From contig NZ_CP126625.1 of assembly GCF_030219325.1 (NCBI RefSeq), positions 1,600,857 through 1,664,856 on the forward strand: a stretch of 64,000 nt of DNA, written 5' to 3'. Below the pieces are notes generated by a model, which was not told where the DNA came from, did no database searches, and worked only from the letters and a program-made list of their open reading frames with translations. This DNA comes from Geothrix sp. (lineage in GTDB: Bacteria > Acidobacteriota > Holophagae > Holophagales > Holophagaceae). Position numbers and translations under genes: made by a program. Below are positions 41,407-50,366 of this stretch, piece by piece. Numbering within the stretch: the stretch's first letter is position 1; each line of letters opens with the position of its first letter.

Positions 41407-42660
41407 CTAGAACAGGGGTGGAGCCGCCAGGAGCTGCTGGTCCTCCGCGCTCAGGGCGCGCCCAGCCGTACGGCGGTAGTGGGCCCGGAACAGCTTTGCC
41501 GTGCGATCCCAGGAGAATCGGGCCACATTCTCCGTCCCCCGGGCCACCAGCCCCGTCCGCAATTCCGCATCAGTCCAGAGCCGCTTGATGGCCTCTGCCA
41601 GGGCGGGCACATCCTCGGCGGGGAAGAGCAGGGCCGCATCGCCGGCCTGGGCCGGGAGTGACGTGGTGGTGGCACAGGCGGCGGCACGGCCCGCCTGGAA
41701 GGCCTCCCACAGGGGGAAGCTCGCCGCTTCGAAGCGGCTGGGGATCACGACGCAGCGGCACAGCGCATACAGCGCCTGCAGCGTTTCGTGGTTCACGAAG
41801 CCCAGGAACTGGACCTGCCCGGCCAGTCCCAGCTCCCGGATCCGCCGCTCCAGGATCGGGAAATAGTCCCCTTTGCGGCCGGAGGAGACGAAGGGGACGC
41901 GGAGCCCGTCCCGGTCCCGCAGCAGGGCCAGCGCCTCCAGCAAGGCGAGGTGGTTCTTGTGCGGCCAGGTCTGCGCGGCGTAGAACACGAAGCCTTCGGG
42001 GGGAAGTCCCAGTTCCCGGGCCAGCACCTCCCGGCGGCCGGGGGCCAGGGGCGCGATGGCCGCATTGAAGGGTGCGAGGTTCACCACGGGCACCTTCTCG
42101 GGCGGAAGGCCGAACTGCGCCTCCAGGTCCCGCTGCACCCACTCGGAGGCCACCGGCACGAGGGCCGCCTGCCCGCAGAAGGTGCGGTAGAGGGTCTCCC
42201 GCCGGTGGATCTCGCTGGCGGTGAAGAGCTCCGGGAGGTGGACGTGCTGGAGGTCGTGGGGGTGGTAGAGACTCGGCACCTTCGTGAGGAAGGCGCTCTG
42301 GAGCGGGAAATGGACCAGGTCCATGCCGGCGGCCTCGAGGGTGCCGTCGGATCGCGGAACCTTCACCTCGGCTCGATCCTTGGACGGGAACCAGGACCGG
42401 AGCCGATGCCGGAGGGCCCGCTCGAAGGCCTTCAGGGGCGAGGGCTGCTTCACGGCCTGCGTGCTCTGCAGCAGGCGGCAGGCCCCGCCGAGATGGGGTT
42501 CCAGCCAGGGCTGCGGGCCGGCGAAGATGAGGAAGTGGTAGACCTCGTCGCCGGGGTCGAGCCGGCTGAGCCCATGGGCCAGACCCAGGATCACGGACTC
42601 CACGCCACCGGCCTTGCCGGGATCCAGACGGGCATCGATGGCGATGTTCAGCGTCCCCAT
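41407..42660 (-). CDS. Glycosyltransferase family 1 (GT4/GT1 type)
   Basis: A 417-residue GT-B enzyme starting at 42660, after GGAG. N-terminal NIAIDARLDPGKAGGVESVILGLAHGL is a typical acceptor-domain opening; the donor half shows FVFYAAQTWPHKNHLALLEAL, VQFLGFVNHETLQALYALCRCVVIPSRFEAASFPLWEAFQAG, with the EX7E-like motif in EAASFPLWEAFQAG. It likely transfers a mannose-type or amino sugar to the O-polysaccharide at the cytoplasmic membrane. It is probably the first gene of the minus-strand polysaccharide operon (42660 to 36471). Confidence 0.85.
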   Translation of the reverse strand: MGTLNIAIDARLDPGKAGGVESVILGLAHGLSRLDPGDEVYHFLIFAGPQPWLEPHLGGACRLLQSTQAVKQPSPLKAFERALRHRLRSWFPSKDRAEVKVPRSDGTLEAAGMDLVHFPLQSAFLTKVPSLYHPHDLQHVHLPELFTASEIHRRETLYRTFCGQAALVPVASEWVQRDLEAQFGLPPEKVPVVNLAPFNAAIAPLAPGRREVLARELGLPPEGFVFYAAQTWPHKNHLALLEALALLRDRDGLRVPFVSSGRKGDYFPILERRIRELGLAGQVQFLGFVNHETLQALYALCRCVVIPSRFEAASFPLWEAFQAGRAAACATTTSLPAQAGDAALLFPAEDVPALAEAIKRLWTDAELRTGLVARGTENVARFSWDRTAKLFRAHYRRTAGRALSAEDQQLLAAPPLF

Positions 42661-42746
42661 GGGCCTCTCCAATCTGCGTGAGGACGCTATCATCCCATGT
42701 CCTCAGCCCCGCCACCGATGCTCCGATTCCGGGAAACCAGCCGCCC

Positions 42747-44021
42747 ATGCCCGTTCCGTTCCAGCTCCTGATGCCCTCCTACAACCAGGCCCACTTCATC
42801 CGCGAAGCGGTGGAGAGCGTGCTGAAGCAGGAGGACCCCGACTGGGAGCTCTGGATCCTCGACAACTCATCGGATGAGACGCCACAGGTGATGGAGGCCT
42901 TCACCGATCCCCGGATCCACTTCATCCACGAGCCGCGGCGCATGGACCCCGGCACCTGCCTGAACCTGATGCTGGACAAGGCCAAGGGCAGGGGACGGGA
43001 CTTCTCCTACATCCACACCGACAACCGGCTGCTGCCCTGTTTCGTCGGGGATCATCGCCTGGCGCTGGCCCAGCACCCCTTGAGCCTGGCGGCCTGCGAC
43101 TACTGGGAGATGGACGAGCAGGGCCGGCGGACCAAGGTGCGGCGTCGGCCCGAGCCCTTCCCCCTGGGGCGCCTGTTCAGCGTGGATTCCATCGGCGTGC
43201 CCTTCGCCGCGACCCTCGAGTTGGCGGAGCGACTGGGCGGGTTCTCCTCCGATGACCTCGCCGACGACGTGCTGTTCGTGTTGCGGGCGGATGCCATCGG
43301 CCCGAGGGTCCATCTGCACAAGCCGCAGATGGAGTACCGCGTGCATGGGGGGTCGAGGTTCCTCTCGGGTGGGCACCTCCGCGTCCACCGCGCCATCCAC
43401 AAGAGCGTGCTCAAGGCCTATGCCGAGCGCCCGGCGGGCGTGGCTGATCCCTTCGCAGGGGGCTTCGAGCGCGCCCGGGCCTTCACCGACCGGGCCGCCC
43501 GCATGGCCCAGACCCACCTGGCCCTCGGGACGGACCCCGAACCCGGCGTCTGGATCGAAGGCACCGGACCGGCCTCCTTCTGGCTCGCCTGGGCCTTCGG
43601 GGACGCCGGCGCCCCCGTCGCCGGGTTCATCGGGCAGGAGTTTGAATCCCTGTTGGGGGTCCCCGTCCAGCCCGCGGCGCCTGAGGGGGCGCGGTTGGTC
43701 CGGCCGAGGCTGAGGGGCGCCGCGGGTCTGGAGCAGGCCGTCCGCTGGCTGCTCCAGGGCCTGCCGCCGCTCGACCATGCCCTGAAGCGGCTGCCCGGGG
43801 ACGTGATGGCGGGTCTCCTCGTGCCCTTCCAGCTGCAGGAACCCGGGGCCACCCGCGTGAAGATCCGGGGTGAGGGCCCCCTGGCCGCCTACCTCGCCTA
43901 TGCGGCCGAGTATCTGGGCGCCCTGCAGGTGGCGGGCTTCGCTGGGCCCAGTCCCTGGCCGCAGCTGCCCTCCTTCTCGACGGAGGACGTCACCACCTGG
44001 GATCTGGACCGGCCCGCCTGA
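42747..44021 (+). CDS. Glycosyltransferase family 2 with C-terminal extension
   Basis: A 424-residue protein. The ATG at 42747 gives MPVPFQLLMPSYNQAHFIREAVESVLKQ, a GT-A (GT2) beginning. LWILDNSSDETPQVM and the metal-binding region SYIHTDNRLLP (DxN rather than DxD) follow. Residues about 250-424 form an unrecognised second domain with FWLAWAFGDAGAPVAGFIG, resembling a nucleotide-binding or SIR2-like sheet, perhaps a sugar-binding part. The gene is divergent from the GT1 gene with 86 bases between starts. It is followed by aroC, so it may start that operon. Confidence 0.78.
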   Translation: MPVPFQLLMPSYNQAHFIREAVESVLKQEDPDWELWILDNSSDETPQVMEAFTDPRIHFIHEPRRMDPGTCLNLMLDKAKGRGRDFSYIHTDNRLLPCFVGDHRLALAQHPLSLAACDYWEMDEQGRRTKVRRRPEPFPLGRLFSVDSIGVPFAATLELAERLGGFSSDDLADDVLFVLRADAIGPRVHLHKPQMEYRVHGGSRFLSGGHLRVHRAIHKSVLKAYAERPAGVADPFAGGFERARAFTDRAARMAQTHLALGTDPEPGVWIEGTGPASFWLAWAFGDAGAPVAGFIGQEFESLLGVPVQPAAPEGARLVRPRLRGAAGLEQAVRWLLQGLPPLDHALKRLPGDVMAGLLVPFQLQEPGATRVKIRGEGPLAAYLAYAAEYLGALQVAGFAGPSPWPQLPSFSTEDVTTWDLDRPA

Positions 44022-44076
44022 GCTTCCGTCGGAAAAGTCGATGACGGCCGAGGGCGGTCCAGGCCACCATGGCTGG

Positions 44077-45219
44077 ATGCTCTTCGATTCACCCTCCTCC
44101 TTCGGCCGGGCCTTCCGCATCGTCACCTTCGGCGAGAGCCACGGGGCCGCCGTGGGCGTCGTCATGGATGGCGTGAAGCCCGGGCTGCCCTTCGATCTGG
44201 CGGCCATCCAGCAGGAGATGGACCGGCGGCGGCCAGGGCAGTCGGACCTGGTGACCCCCCGCAGCGAGGGGGACCGGGTGCAGGTCCTGAGCGGCGTCTT
44301 CGAGGGGCGGACCACGGGCCACCCCATCGCGATGGTGGTCTTCAACGAGAACCAGAAGAGCGGCGACTACAAGGCCATCTCTGACCTGTTCCGGCCGGGC
44401 CACGCGGACCTGACCTACGACCGCAAGTACGGCATCCGCGATCCCCGGGGAGGGGGGCGCAGCAGCGGGCGGGAAACGCTCTCCCGCGTGGCCGCTGGCG
44501 CCTGGGCCAAGCAGCAGCTGGCGACTTTGGGCGTGACCGTGCGCGGCTTCAACCGGGAGATCGCGGGCATCGAAGGAAGGACCATTGACTGGAGCTTCGT
44601 GGAGAAGAATCCCCTGCGGGTGGCGGACCCATCCGCCTTCGAGGCCCAGAAGGCGGCCGTGGAGGCCGCCCGGGCCGAGGGCGACAGCGTGGGCGGCGTC
44701 TGCGAGGTGTGGCTCGAGGGGCTGCCCATCGGGTTGGGTGATCCGGCTTTCGGCAAGCTGGATGGCCTGCTGGCCCTGGCCTGCATGTCCATCGGGGCGG
44801 TGAAGGGCGTCGAGCTGGGCGCAGGCTTCGCCAGCGCGCGGCGGCGGGGCAGCGAGAACAACGACCCGCTGGGGCCGGAAGGCCCGGAGAAGAACGACGC
44901 CGGGGGCACCCTGGGTGGCATCAGCACCGGGGCGCCGGTGGTGGTGCGCCTGGCCGTGAAGCCCACCAGCTCCATCTCGAAGAGCCAGCGCACCATCGAC
45001 CGCGAAGGCCACGCGGCGGACATCATCACCCACGGGCGCCACGACCCCTGCATCGCGCCCCGCATCGTACCCGTGGCCGAGGCCATGTGCGCCCTGGTGG
45101 TCTATGACGCCTGGCTGACCCAGCAGGAACTGCGGGAGGACAACCTGCCCGGCCTGGGGGAATGGGACTGGGAGGCCATCGAGGCTCTGGTTCAGCCCCT
45201 GCGCGGAAATCGGATGTGA
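44077..45219 (+). CDS. aroC: Chorismate synthase
   Basis: A 380-residue enzyme that makes chorismate from EPSP with reduced FMN. The ATG at 44077 gives MLFDSPSSFGRAFRIVTFGESHG, the usual compact start; an upstream ATG at 44041 is in frame. Conserved motifs include GESHGAAVGVVMDG, DRRRPGQSDLVTPRSEGD, RPGHADLTYDRKYGIRDPRGGGRSSGRETLSRVAAG and TDREGHAADI-type sequence (IDREGHAADIITHGRHDPC). Two histidines involved in catalysis are present. It precedes hemA by 33 bases. Confidence 0.96.
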   Translation: MLFDSPSSFGRAFRIVTFGESHGAAVGVVMDGVKPGLPFDLAAIQQEMDRRRPGQSDLVTPRSEGDRVQVLSGVFEGRTTGHPIAMVVFNENQKSGDYKAISDLFRPGHADLTYDRKYGIRDPRGGGRSSGRETLSRVAAGAWAKQQLATLGVTVRGFNREIAGIEGRTIDWSFVEKNPLRVADPSAFEAQKAAVEAARAEGDSVGGVCEVWLEGLPIGLGDPAFGKLDGLLALACMSIGAVKGVELGAGFASARRRGSENNDPLGPEGPEKNDAGGTLGGISTGAPVVVRLAVKPTSSISKSQRTIDREGHAADIITHGRHDPCIAPRIVPVAEAMCALVVYDAWLTQQELREDNLPGLGEWDWEAIEALVQPLRGNRM

Positions 45220-45252
45220 TGACCGCCACTTTCGCGGGGGCATGACGAAGCG

Positions 45253-46458
45253 ATGACGGAGCCGCCCCATCCCGAACCGATGATGAGATCCGATATGGAA
45301 CCCGTCCTCATCAGCTTTCATGCGCCTGTCCACGACCTGGACCTGGTGGCGCAGCATGTGGTCAGGGACGGTCTTCCGACCCACCTGAGGGACTGGCAGA
45401 AGCGTTCCGGCGCCCGGGAGATCGTCTACCTAGCCACCTGCCAGCGGGTGCTCTGGATGGTGTGGGGGGGCGAGGCCGGGGCCATCGATCCCGGTCCCGG
45501 GTTCCGCCGCTACGAGGGCGAAGAGGCCTGGGCGCACCTGCTGGCCATGTCGGCCGGCCTGGAATCCGCCAACCTGGGGGATCGCGAGATCCCGGGCCAG
45601 CTGAAGGATGCCCTGGTGCAGGCCCGGCAGGTGGGCGTGGCCGGAGACGAGGCCCAGACAGTCGTGGAGGACATCATCCGCGAAGGGCAGCGCCTGCGCG
45701 CGCGACTCGGGCTCGCGGACGGCAATGTCAGCGTCGCCACGGTGGCCCTGAAGCACCTGACCGAGGGGCTGCCCCCGGATGCCTCCGTGGCCCTCGTGGG
45801 TGTGGGCCCCATGACCCAGTACCTGGCGGAGCGTCTGCCGGAACGCGGCTTCCGGGTGGCCGTGGCCAACCGGACCCGCAGCAAGGCCCACGATCTGGCG
45901 GATCCCCTGGGCCTTCCCATCGTGGATCTGGCGCAGCTCCAGCATGATCCGGCGGGCTTCGATGCCATCGTCACGGCCACCGCCGCCCCGGAACCCCTGT
46001 TCACCCTGGATGCCTGGCAGTCCCTGAAGCGGCCCATCCTGCGGATTCTGGACCTGGCCCTGCCGCCGGACTCCGAGCCCGGACTGGAGCAGCTCCCCTG
46101 GGTGCATCGGATCGACCTCAACGCCTTCCTGGCCCAGACCACCACGGCCCGGGCCCAGCGGGCCGAGGCGGCCCTCAAGGCGGAACCCTACCTGGTGGGC
46201 GCCGCTGGCCGGCTGCGGCACCGGGCCGTGGCCCGGGCCCGCAAGCGCCACCTGGTCTCAGCCCAGGAACGGCTGGATGCGGCCTGGGGCGCCCTGGAAG
46301 AGGAAGTGAAGACCCTCGAGGATTCCATGGCGGGCCTGGACGAGGCCCAGCGCGAGGCCCTCAAGGAGATCCTGAATCGGGGCCGCACGCTGGCCTTCCG
46401 GGCCCTCATCCAGACCCAACCCAAGCCCAATGCAGACGGAGAGGCGGTCAATCCATGA
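45253..46458 (+). CDS. hemA: Glutamyl-tRNA reductase (divergent)
   Basis: A 401-residue enzyme (or 387 if the ATG at 45295 is used) that reduces glutamyl-tRNA to glutamate-1-semialdehyde. The catalytic Cys is in YLATCQRVLWM, where the family normally has STCNR; GDREIPGQLKDALVQAR corresponds to GE.QILGQVK.A. The NADPH domain contains ALVGVGPMTQYLAERLPERGFRVAVANRTRSKAHDLA. The C-terminal dimerisation helix is rich in E and R. It is more divergent than usual, but position at the head of hemC-D-B-L-E-N confirms its role. It overlaps hemC by 4 bases. Confidence 0.9.
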   Translation: MTEPPHPEPMMRSDMEPVLISFHAPVHDLDLVAQHVVRDGLPTHLRDWQKRSGAREIVYLATCQRVLWMVWGGEAGAIDPGPGFRRYEGEEAWAHLLAMSAGLESANLGDREIPGQLKDALVQARQVGVAGDEAQTVVEDIIREGQRLRARLGLADGNVSVATVALKHLTEGLPPDASVALVGVGPMTQYLAERLPERGFRVAVANRTRSKAHDLADPLGLPIVDLAQLQHDPAGFDAIVTATAAPEPLFTLDAWQSLKRPILRILDLALPPDSEPGLEQLPWVHRIDLNAFLAQTTTARAQRAEAALKAEPYLVGAAGRLRHRAVARARKRHLVSAQERLDAAWGALEEEVKTLEDSMAGLDEAQREALKEILNRGRTLAFRALIQTQPKPNADGEAVNP

Positions 46459-47339
46459 GCAGGAAGCACGTCACAGTCGCCACGCGGGGATCCGCTCTGG
46501 CCGTGGGTCAGGCCGAGCCCATGGTGCGGTTCCTCGAGGCCCGGGGCTATGAAGTCTCCTGGCGCAAGTTCTCCACCTCCGGCGACCAGTGGCTGCAGGG
46601 CCCCCTCGACAAGCAGGTGGGCGGCGGCTTCTTCACCAAGGAACTGGAGGACGCCATGGCCGCGGGCGCCGCGGACCTGCTCATCCACAGCCTCAAGGAC
46701 GTGTCCCTGGAGCGCCCGGCGGGCATTGTCCCGGCCTGCATCCCCCTCCGCGAGGACCCCTCGGACTGGATGGTGATCCGTCCGGATGCCCCCGAGGATC
46801 TGGTCATCGGCACCAGCGCCGTGCGCCGCGAGCGTGTGCTCAGCCAGCTCTTCCCCAGGGCCCGCTTCACCTGGATCCGCGGCAACGTGCAGACGCGCCT
46901 GCAGCGCGTGCGGGACGGCGTCCTCCGGGACGAGCCCGTGCACGCCACCCTGCTGGCGGCCGCGGGCCTGAAGCGGCTCGGGCTGGATCTCTCGGGGCTC
47001 ACTGTGCGTCCGCTGACGCCGGAGGAGCTGCCCTCCGCGCCGGGGCAGGGGGCCCTGCTGGCCGAGGCGAGGGCGGACCGTCCAGACCTCATCGAGGCGC
47101 TCTCGGACATGCATGACGCCATGACGGCCCGCTGCGTCACCCTGGAGCGCCAGGTACTGGCCGGCATCGGGGGCGGATGTCAGCAGCCCCTGGGTGCCCT
47201 GGCCACACCCCAGGCCGACGGGACCCTGCTGCTCCAGGCGGCCTATGCCCCGGACGGCGACCTCCGCCGGGCCGAGGCTCGCGGCACGGACGACAAGGTC
47301 CTGCTGGCGGCGGTCCTCAAGGGCATCGGCCTGTCATGA
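46455..47339 (+). CDS. hemC: Hydroxymethylbilane synthase (porphobilinogen deaminase)
   Basis: A 294-residue enzyme that links four porphobilinogens into hydroxymethylbilane. The N-terminus VTVATRGSALAVGQAE, the conserved VGGGFFTKELEDAM (canonical K-G-FTKE), HSLKDVSLE with the catalytic Asp, GTSAVRRERVL, and RGNVQTRLQRV are visible. The dipyrromethane cofactor attaches to Cys242 in GGGCQQPLGA, the same number as in E. coli. Overlaps of 4 bases (ATGA) with hemA before and hemD after indicate translational coupling. Confidence 0.95.
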   Translation: MSRKHVTVATRGSALAVGQAEPMVRFLEARGYEVSWRKFSTSGDQWLQGPLDKQVGGGFFTKELEDAMAAGAADLLIHSLKDVSLERPAGIVPACIPLREDPSDWMVIRPDAPEDLVIGTSAVRRERVLSQLFPRARFTWIRGNVQTRLQRVRDGVLRDEPVHATLLAAAGLKRLGLDLSGLTVRPLTPEELPSAPGQGALLAEARADRPDLIEALSDMHDAMTARCVTLERQVLAGIGGGCQQPLGALATPQADGTLLLQAAYAPDGDLRRAEARGTDDKVLLAAVLKGIGLS

Positions 47340-48043
47340 CACCCGCCTCCCACCATCCCCGCTTGGCGCTCGCCCGGCCCGCCCAGCATCCGCTGGCGGA
47401 CATCGTGCGCAAGGCCGGTTGGCGGCCGGTCCCCTATTCCTTCACCTCCCTGCGCGTCACCGGCGCGGCCCCACCCATGCTGCTGAACCGTGTCCAGGCT
47501 CTGCTGATCCTGAGCCCTTCCGGGGCCAAGGTGGCGGCACCGGTCCTTCCCGCGGGGATGACCTGCCTGGTTCAGGGGGCCGGCACGGCCGACGCCCTGG
47601 GGCGCGAGGACCTGGATGTCCAGCTTCCCGTCGAGGCCCGGGCCGAGGCCTTGTGGGAGCTGTTGCAGAGGCGCTTCCCGCAGGGTGGAGAGTTCATCCT
47701 GGTCCGCGGCGAGCGCAGCCGTGAATACCTGGAAGTGGCCGCGCGGGGCTCCGCCTGGCGCCTCCACCCCTGGGTCACCCACCGCGAGGCGGCCCGGGAA
47801 CCCTTCCCGGCCCTGCCGAAGGTGGAGGGTGTCCTGGCCCTGAGCCCCACCCAGGCCGAGATCCTCGCACCGCTCTCGCAGGGCGTGCAGCGCTTCGCCT
47901 GGGGCGAGGCCACGGCCGAGGCCTTCGCCCGGGCCGGCGCCCCGGTCGACGCGTACTGTGAACCGAAGCCCAGCCTTCTGTGGGCCATGCTCGCCCAGCA
48001 CCTGGCATCTCAAGAGAACCCGAAGGAGGAGTCCCCATGCTGA
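47336..48043 (+). CDS. hemD: Uroporphyrinogen-III synthase (divergent)
   Basis: A 235-residue protein with the two-lobed layout of HemD: LALARPAQHPLADIVRKAGWRPVPYSF, ALLILSPSGAKVAAP, GAGTADALGREDLD, GEFILVRGERSREYLEVAARGSAW, and VLALSPTQAEILAPL. HemD sequences are very variable, and this one has few strict matches. The assignment rests on its place between hemC and hemB, its 4-base overlap with hemC, its 7-base overlap with hemB, and its length. It closes the linear tetrapyrrole with inversion of ring D. Confidence 0.82.
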   Translation: MTPASHHPRLALARPAQHPLADIVRKAGWRPVPYSFTSLRVTGAAPPMLLNRVQALLILSPSGAKVAAPVLPAGMTCLVQGAGTADALGREDLDVQLPVEARAEALWELLQRRFPQGGEFILVRGERSREYLEVAARGSAWRLHPWVTHREAAREPFPALPKVEGVLALSPTQAEILAPLSQGVQRFAWGEATAEAFARAGAPVDAYCEPKPSLLWAMLAQHLASQENPKEESPC

Positions 48044-49014
48044 ACCGCTCCCGCCGCCTCCGCACCAGCGCCGCCATGCGCAACCTGGTGGCCGAGACCG
48101 ATCTCCGGCCCCGGCATCTCATCCAGCCCTACTTCGTGCAGCCCCAGGCGGGTCGAAGCGAGATCTCCAGCCTGCCGGGCATCGACCGGGCCGGCGTCGA
48201 GGAGACCGTCCGCCAGGTGGAGAAGGACCTGAAGAAGGGCCTCGCCAGCGTGCTGCTCTTCGGCGTGCCCGATGCTGAATCCAAGACTCCGGACGGCCGC
48301 TACGCCTGCGACCACACCGGCGTGGTGCCCGTGGCCGTGCGGGCCCTGAAGAAGGCCTTCGGCTCCGACCTCATCGTCATGACCGACGTCTGCCTCTGCG
48401 GCTGCACCAGCCATGGCCACTGCGGCGTGGTGGACGAGAACGGCGTGGTGAGGAACGACGAGACCCTGCCCATCCTCGCCGAGATGGCCCTGCGCCACGC
48501 CGAGGCCGGCGCGGACGTGGCCGCCCCCAGCGACATGATGGACGGCCGCGTGTCGGCCATCCGCGACGTGCTCGATGCGAACGGTTTCACCCAGACCAGC
48601 ATCCTGAGCTACGCCATCAAGCATGCGGGCGCCTACTACGGGCCCTTCCGCGAGGCTGCCGACAGCAGCCCCAAATTCGGTGACCGCAAGACCTACCAGA
48701 TGGATCCCCGCAATGCCCGCGAGGGCCTGAACGATGCGCTGCTCGACGTGGACGAGGGTGCGGACATGCTCATGGTGAAGCCGGCCCTGCCGAACCTCGA
48801 CCTCATCTGGCGTCTCCGCGAAGCCCAGTTGGCGCCCATCTGCGCCTACCATGTGTCCAGCGAGTTCAGCAGCGTGAAGGCGGCGGATCGCCTGGGCTGG
48901 GTGAACGGCGACCAGCTGATGTACGAGCACCTCATCGCCATCCGGCGCGCCGGCGCCGACATGATCGTCACCTACGCCGGTCGCGAGGCCGTCGAAAAGG
49001 GTTGGATCTCCTGA
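48037..49014 (+). CDS. hemB: Delta-aminolevulinic acid dehydratase (porphobilinogen synthase)
   Basis: A 325-residue enzyme condensing two ALA into porphobilinogen. The start at 48037 follows GGAGGAG and overlaps hemD by 7 bases. [32 protein letters not shown] (three Zn-binding cysteines, so a zinc-dependent type), DMMDGRVSAIRD, and the Schiff-base lysine 248 in MVKPALPNLD are clear. A second active-site lysine is in LSYAIKHAGAYYGPFR. A palindromic repeat follows its stop. Confidence 0.97.
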   Translation: MLNRSRRLRTSAAMRNLVAETDLRPRHLIQPYFVQPQAGRSEISSLPGIDRAGVEETVRQVEKDLKKGLASVLLFGVPDAESKTPDGRYACDHTGVVPVAVRALKKAFGSDLIVMTDVCLCGCTSHGHCGVVDENGVVRNDETLPILAEMALRHAEAGADVAAPSDMMDGRVSAIRDVLDANGFTQTSILSYAIKHAGAYYGPFREAADSSPKFGDRKTYQMDPRNAREGLNDALLDVDEGADMLMVKPALPNLDLIWRLREAQLAPICAYHVSSEFSSVKAADRLGWVNGDQLMYEHLIAIRRAGADMIVTYAGREAVEKGWIS

Positions 49015-49020
49015 ATTTGA

Positions 49021-49091
49021 AACCGCAGATGACGCAGATGGCGCAGATAAATCAGCCATCTTCATCTGCGAAATCGGCGTCATCTGCGGTT
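49021..49091. repeat. Palindromic repeat, GCAGATG type, copy A (hemB-hemL gap)
   Basis: Left arm starts AACCGCAGATGACGC (49021-49035) and its complement ends at 49091, with the interior arms also pairing with few mismatches (about 31 bases per arm, 10-base loop 49051-49060). Spaced GCAGATG heptamers give it a tandem look. It begins 6 bases after the hemB stop and ends 18 before the hemL start. It could form a strong hairpin in the operon transcript. Confidence 0.85.
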
Positions 49092-49109
49092 AATCCTTTT
49101 GAGGTTTTC

Positions 49110-50366
49110 ATGAGCAACGAATCCATGTTTCAAGAAGCGCTCACCCACTTCCCCGGAGGCGTCTCCAGCCCGGTGCGGGCCTTCCGGGCGGTGGGCGGCA
49201 CGCCGAAGTTCTTCAAGAAGGCCAGTGGCGCCTGGTTCGAAGACGAGGACGGCCAGCGCTTCCTCGACCTCTGCATGTCCTGGGGCCCCCTCATCCTGGG
49301 GCACGCCCACCCTGACATCCTGGCCGCGGTGAACGAGGCCATGCAGGAGGGCCTCACCTTCGGCGCCCCCAGCCGCCGCGAGCTGGCGCTGGCCCGTCGC
49401 ATCAAGGAGATGGTGCCCTTCATCGAGAAGATGCGCTTCGTGTCTTCGGGTACCGAAGCCGTCATGTCGGCCCTGCGTGCCGCCCGCGGCTTCACGGGCC
49501 GCGAGCGCATTCTGAAGTTCGAAGGCTGCTACCACGGCCACAGTGATGGACTGCTGGTGAAGGCCGGCTCCGGCCTCGTCACCTTCGGCGCCCCCACCAG
49601 CGCCGGCGTGCCCAAGGCCATCGCCGAGCTGACTTCCGTCGTGACGCTCGATGACCTGGAGACCCTGGAGCGCACCTTTGCCGAGATCGGGAACGAGCTC
49701 GCCGCGGCCATCATCGAACCCATCCCCGCCAACAACGGCCTGCTGCTGCAGCGTCCCGAGTTCCTCAAGCGGCTCCGCGAGCTCTGCACGAAGCACGGCG
49801 TGGTCCTCATCTTCGACGAAGTCATCAGCGGTTTCCGCGTGGCTCCGGGCGGTGCGGCCGAGCGCCTGGGCATCACGCCGGACATGGGCACCTACGGCAA
49901 GATCATCGGCGGCGGCATGCCCGTGGGCCTCTACGGCGGCCGCAAGGACATCATGGGCGTGGTCGCGCCCGACGGCCCGGTCTACCAGGCCGGCACGCTG
50001 TCCGGCAATCCCGTGGCCATGGCCGCGGGTCTCGCCACCATGGAAAAGCTCACCCCGGCCTTCTACGCGGGCCTGGAAGCCAATGCCGAGAAGTGGGCCG
50101 CGGCCTTCGAGACCATCCCCGGCCTCCACTGCCCCCGCTACGGCAGCCTGCTCTGGCCCCTGTTCCAGGATGGCGTCCGCCGCAGTGATGCCGTGAAGGG
50201 CGAGGCCATCGGCACCTTCAACCGCCTCCACAAGGCGCTGCTGGGCCAGGGCGTCTATCTGCCCCCCAGTGGCTACGAAGTGGCCTTCCTCGGTTCCGCC
50301 CACGGCGAGCCCGAGCTGGCCCACTTCAAGCAGGCCGTGGCTGCTGTGGCCAAGGACTTTGTTTGA
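49110..50366 (+). CDS. hemL: Glutamate-1-semialdehyde 2,1-aminomutase
   Basis: A 418-residue PLP enzyme that turns glutamate-1-semialdehyde into ALA, following HemA. A GAGG precedes the ATG at 49110 by 5 bases. FPGGVSSPVRAF, SWGPLILGHAHPDI, VSSGTEAVMSALRAARGFTGR, KFEGCYHGHSDGLLVKAGSG, and the PLP lysine 264 in MGTYGKIIGGGMPVG are diagnostic. VYQAGTLSGNPVAMAAG is also conserved. It is flanked on both sides by copies of the same palindromic repeat, as if inserted in, or bracketed within, the operon. Confidence 0.97.
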   Translation: MSNESMFQEALTHFPGGVSSPVRAFRAVGGTPKFFKKASGAWFEDEDGQRFLDLCMSWGPLILGHAHPDILAAVNEAMQEGLTFGAPSRRELALARRIKEMVPFIEKMRFVSSGTEAVMSALRAARGFTGRERILKFEGCYHGHSDGLLVKAGSGLVTFGAPTSAGVPKAIAELTSVVTLDDLETLERTFAEIGNELAAAIIEPIPANNGLLLQRPEFLKRLRELCTKHGVVLIFDEVISGFRVAPGGAAERLGITPDMGTYGKIIGGGMPVGLYGGRKDIMGVVAPDGPVYQAGTLSGNPVAMAAGLATMEKLTPAFYAGLEANAEKWAAAFETIPGLHCPRYGSLLWPLFQDGVRRSDAVKGEAIGTFNRLHKALLGQGVYLPPSGYEVAFLGSAHGEPELAHFKQAVAAVAKDFV

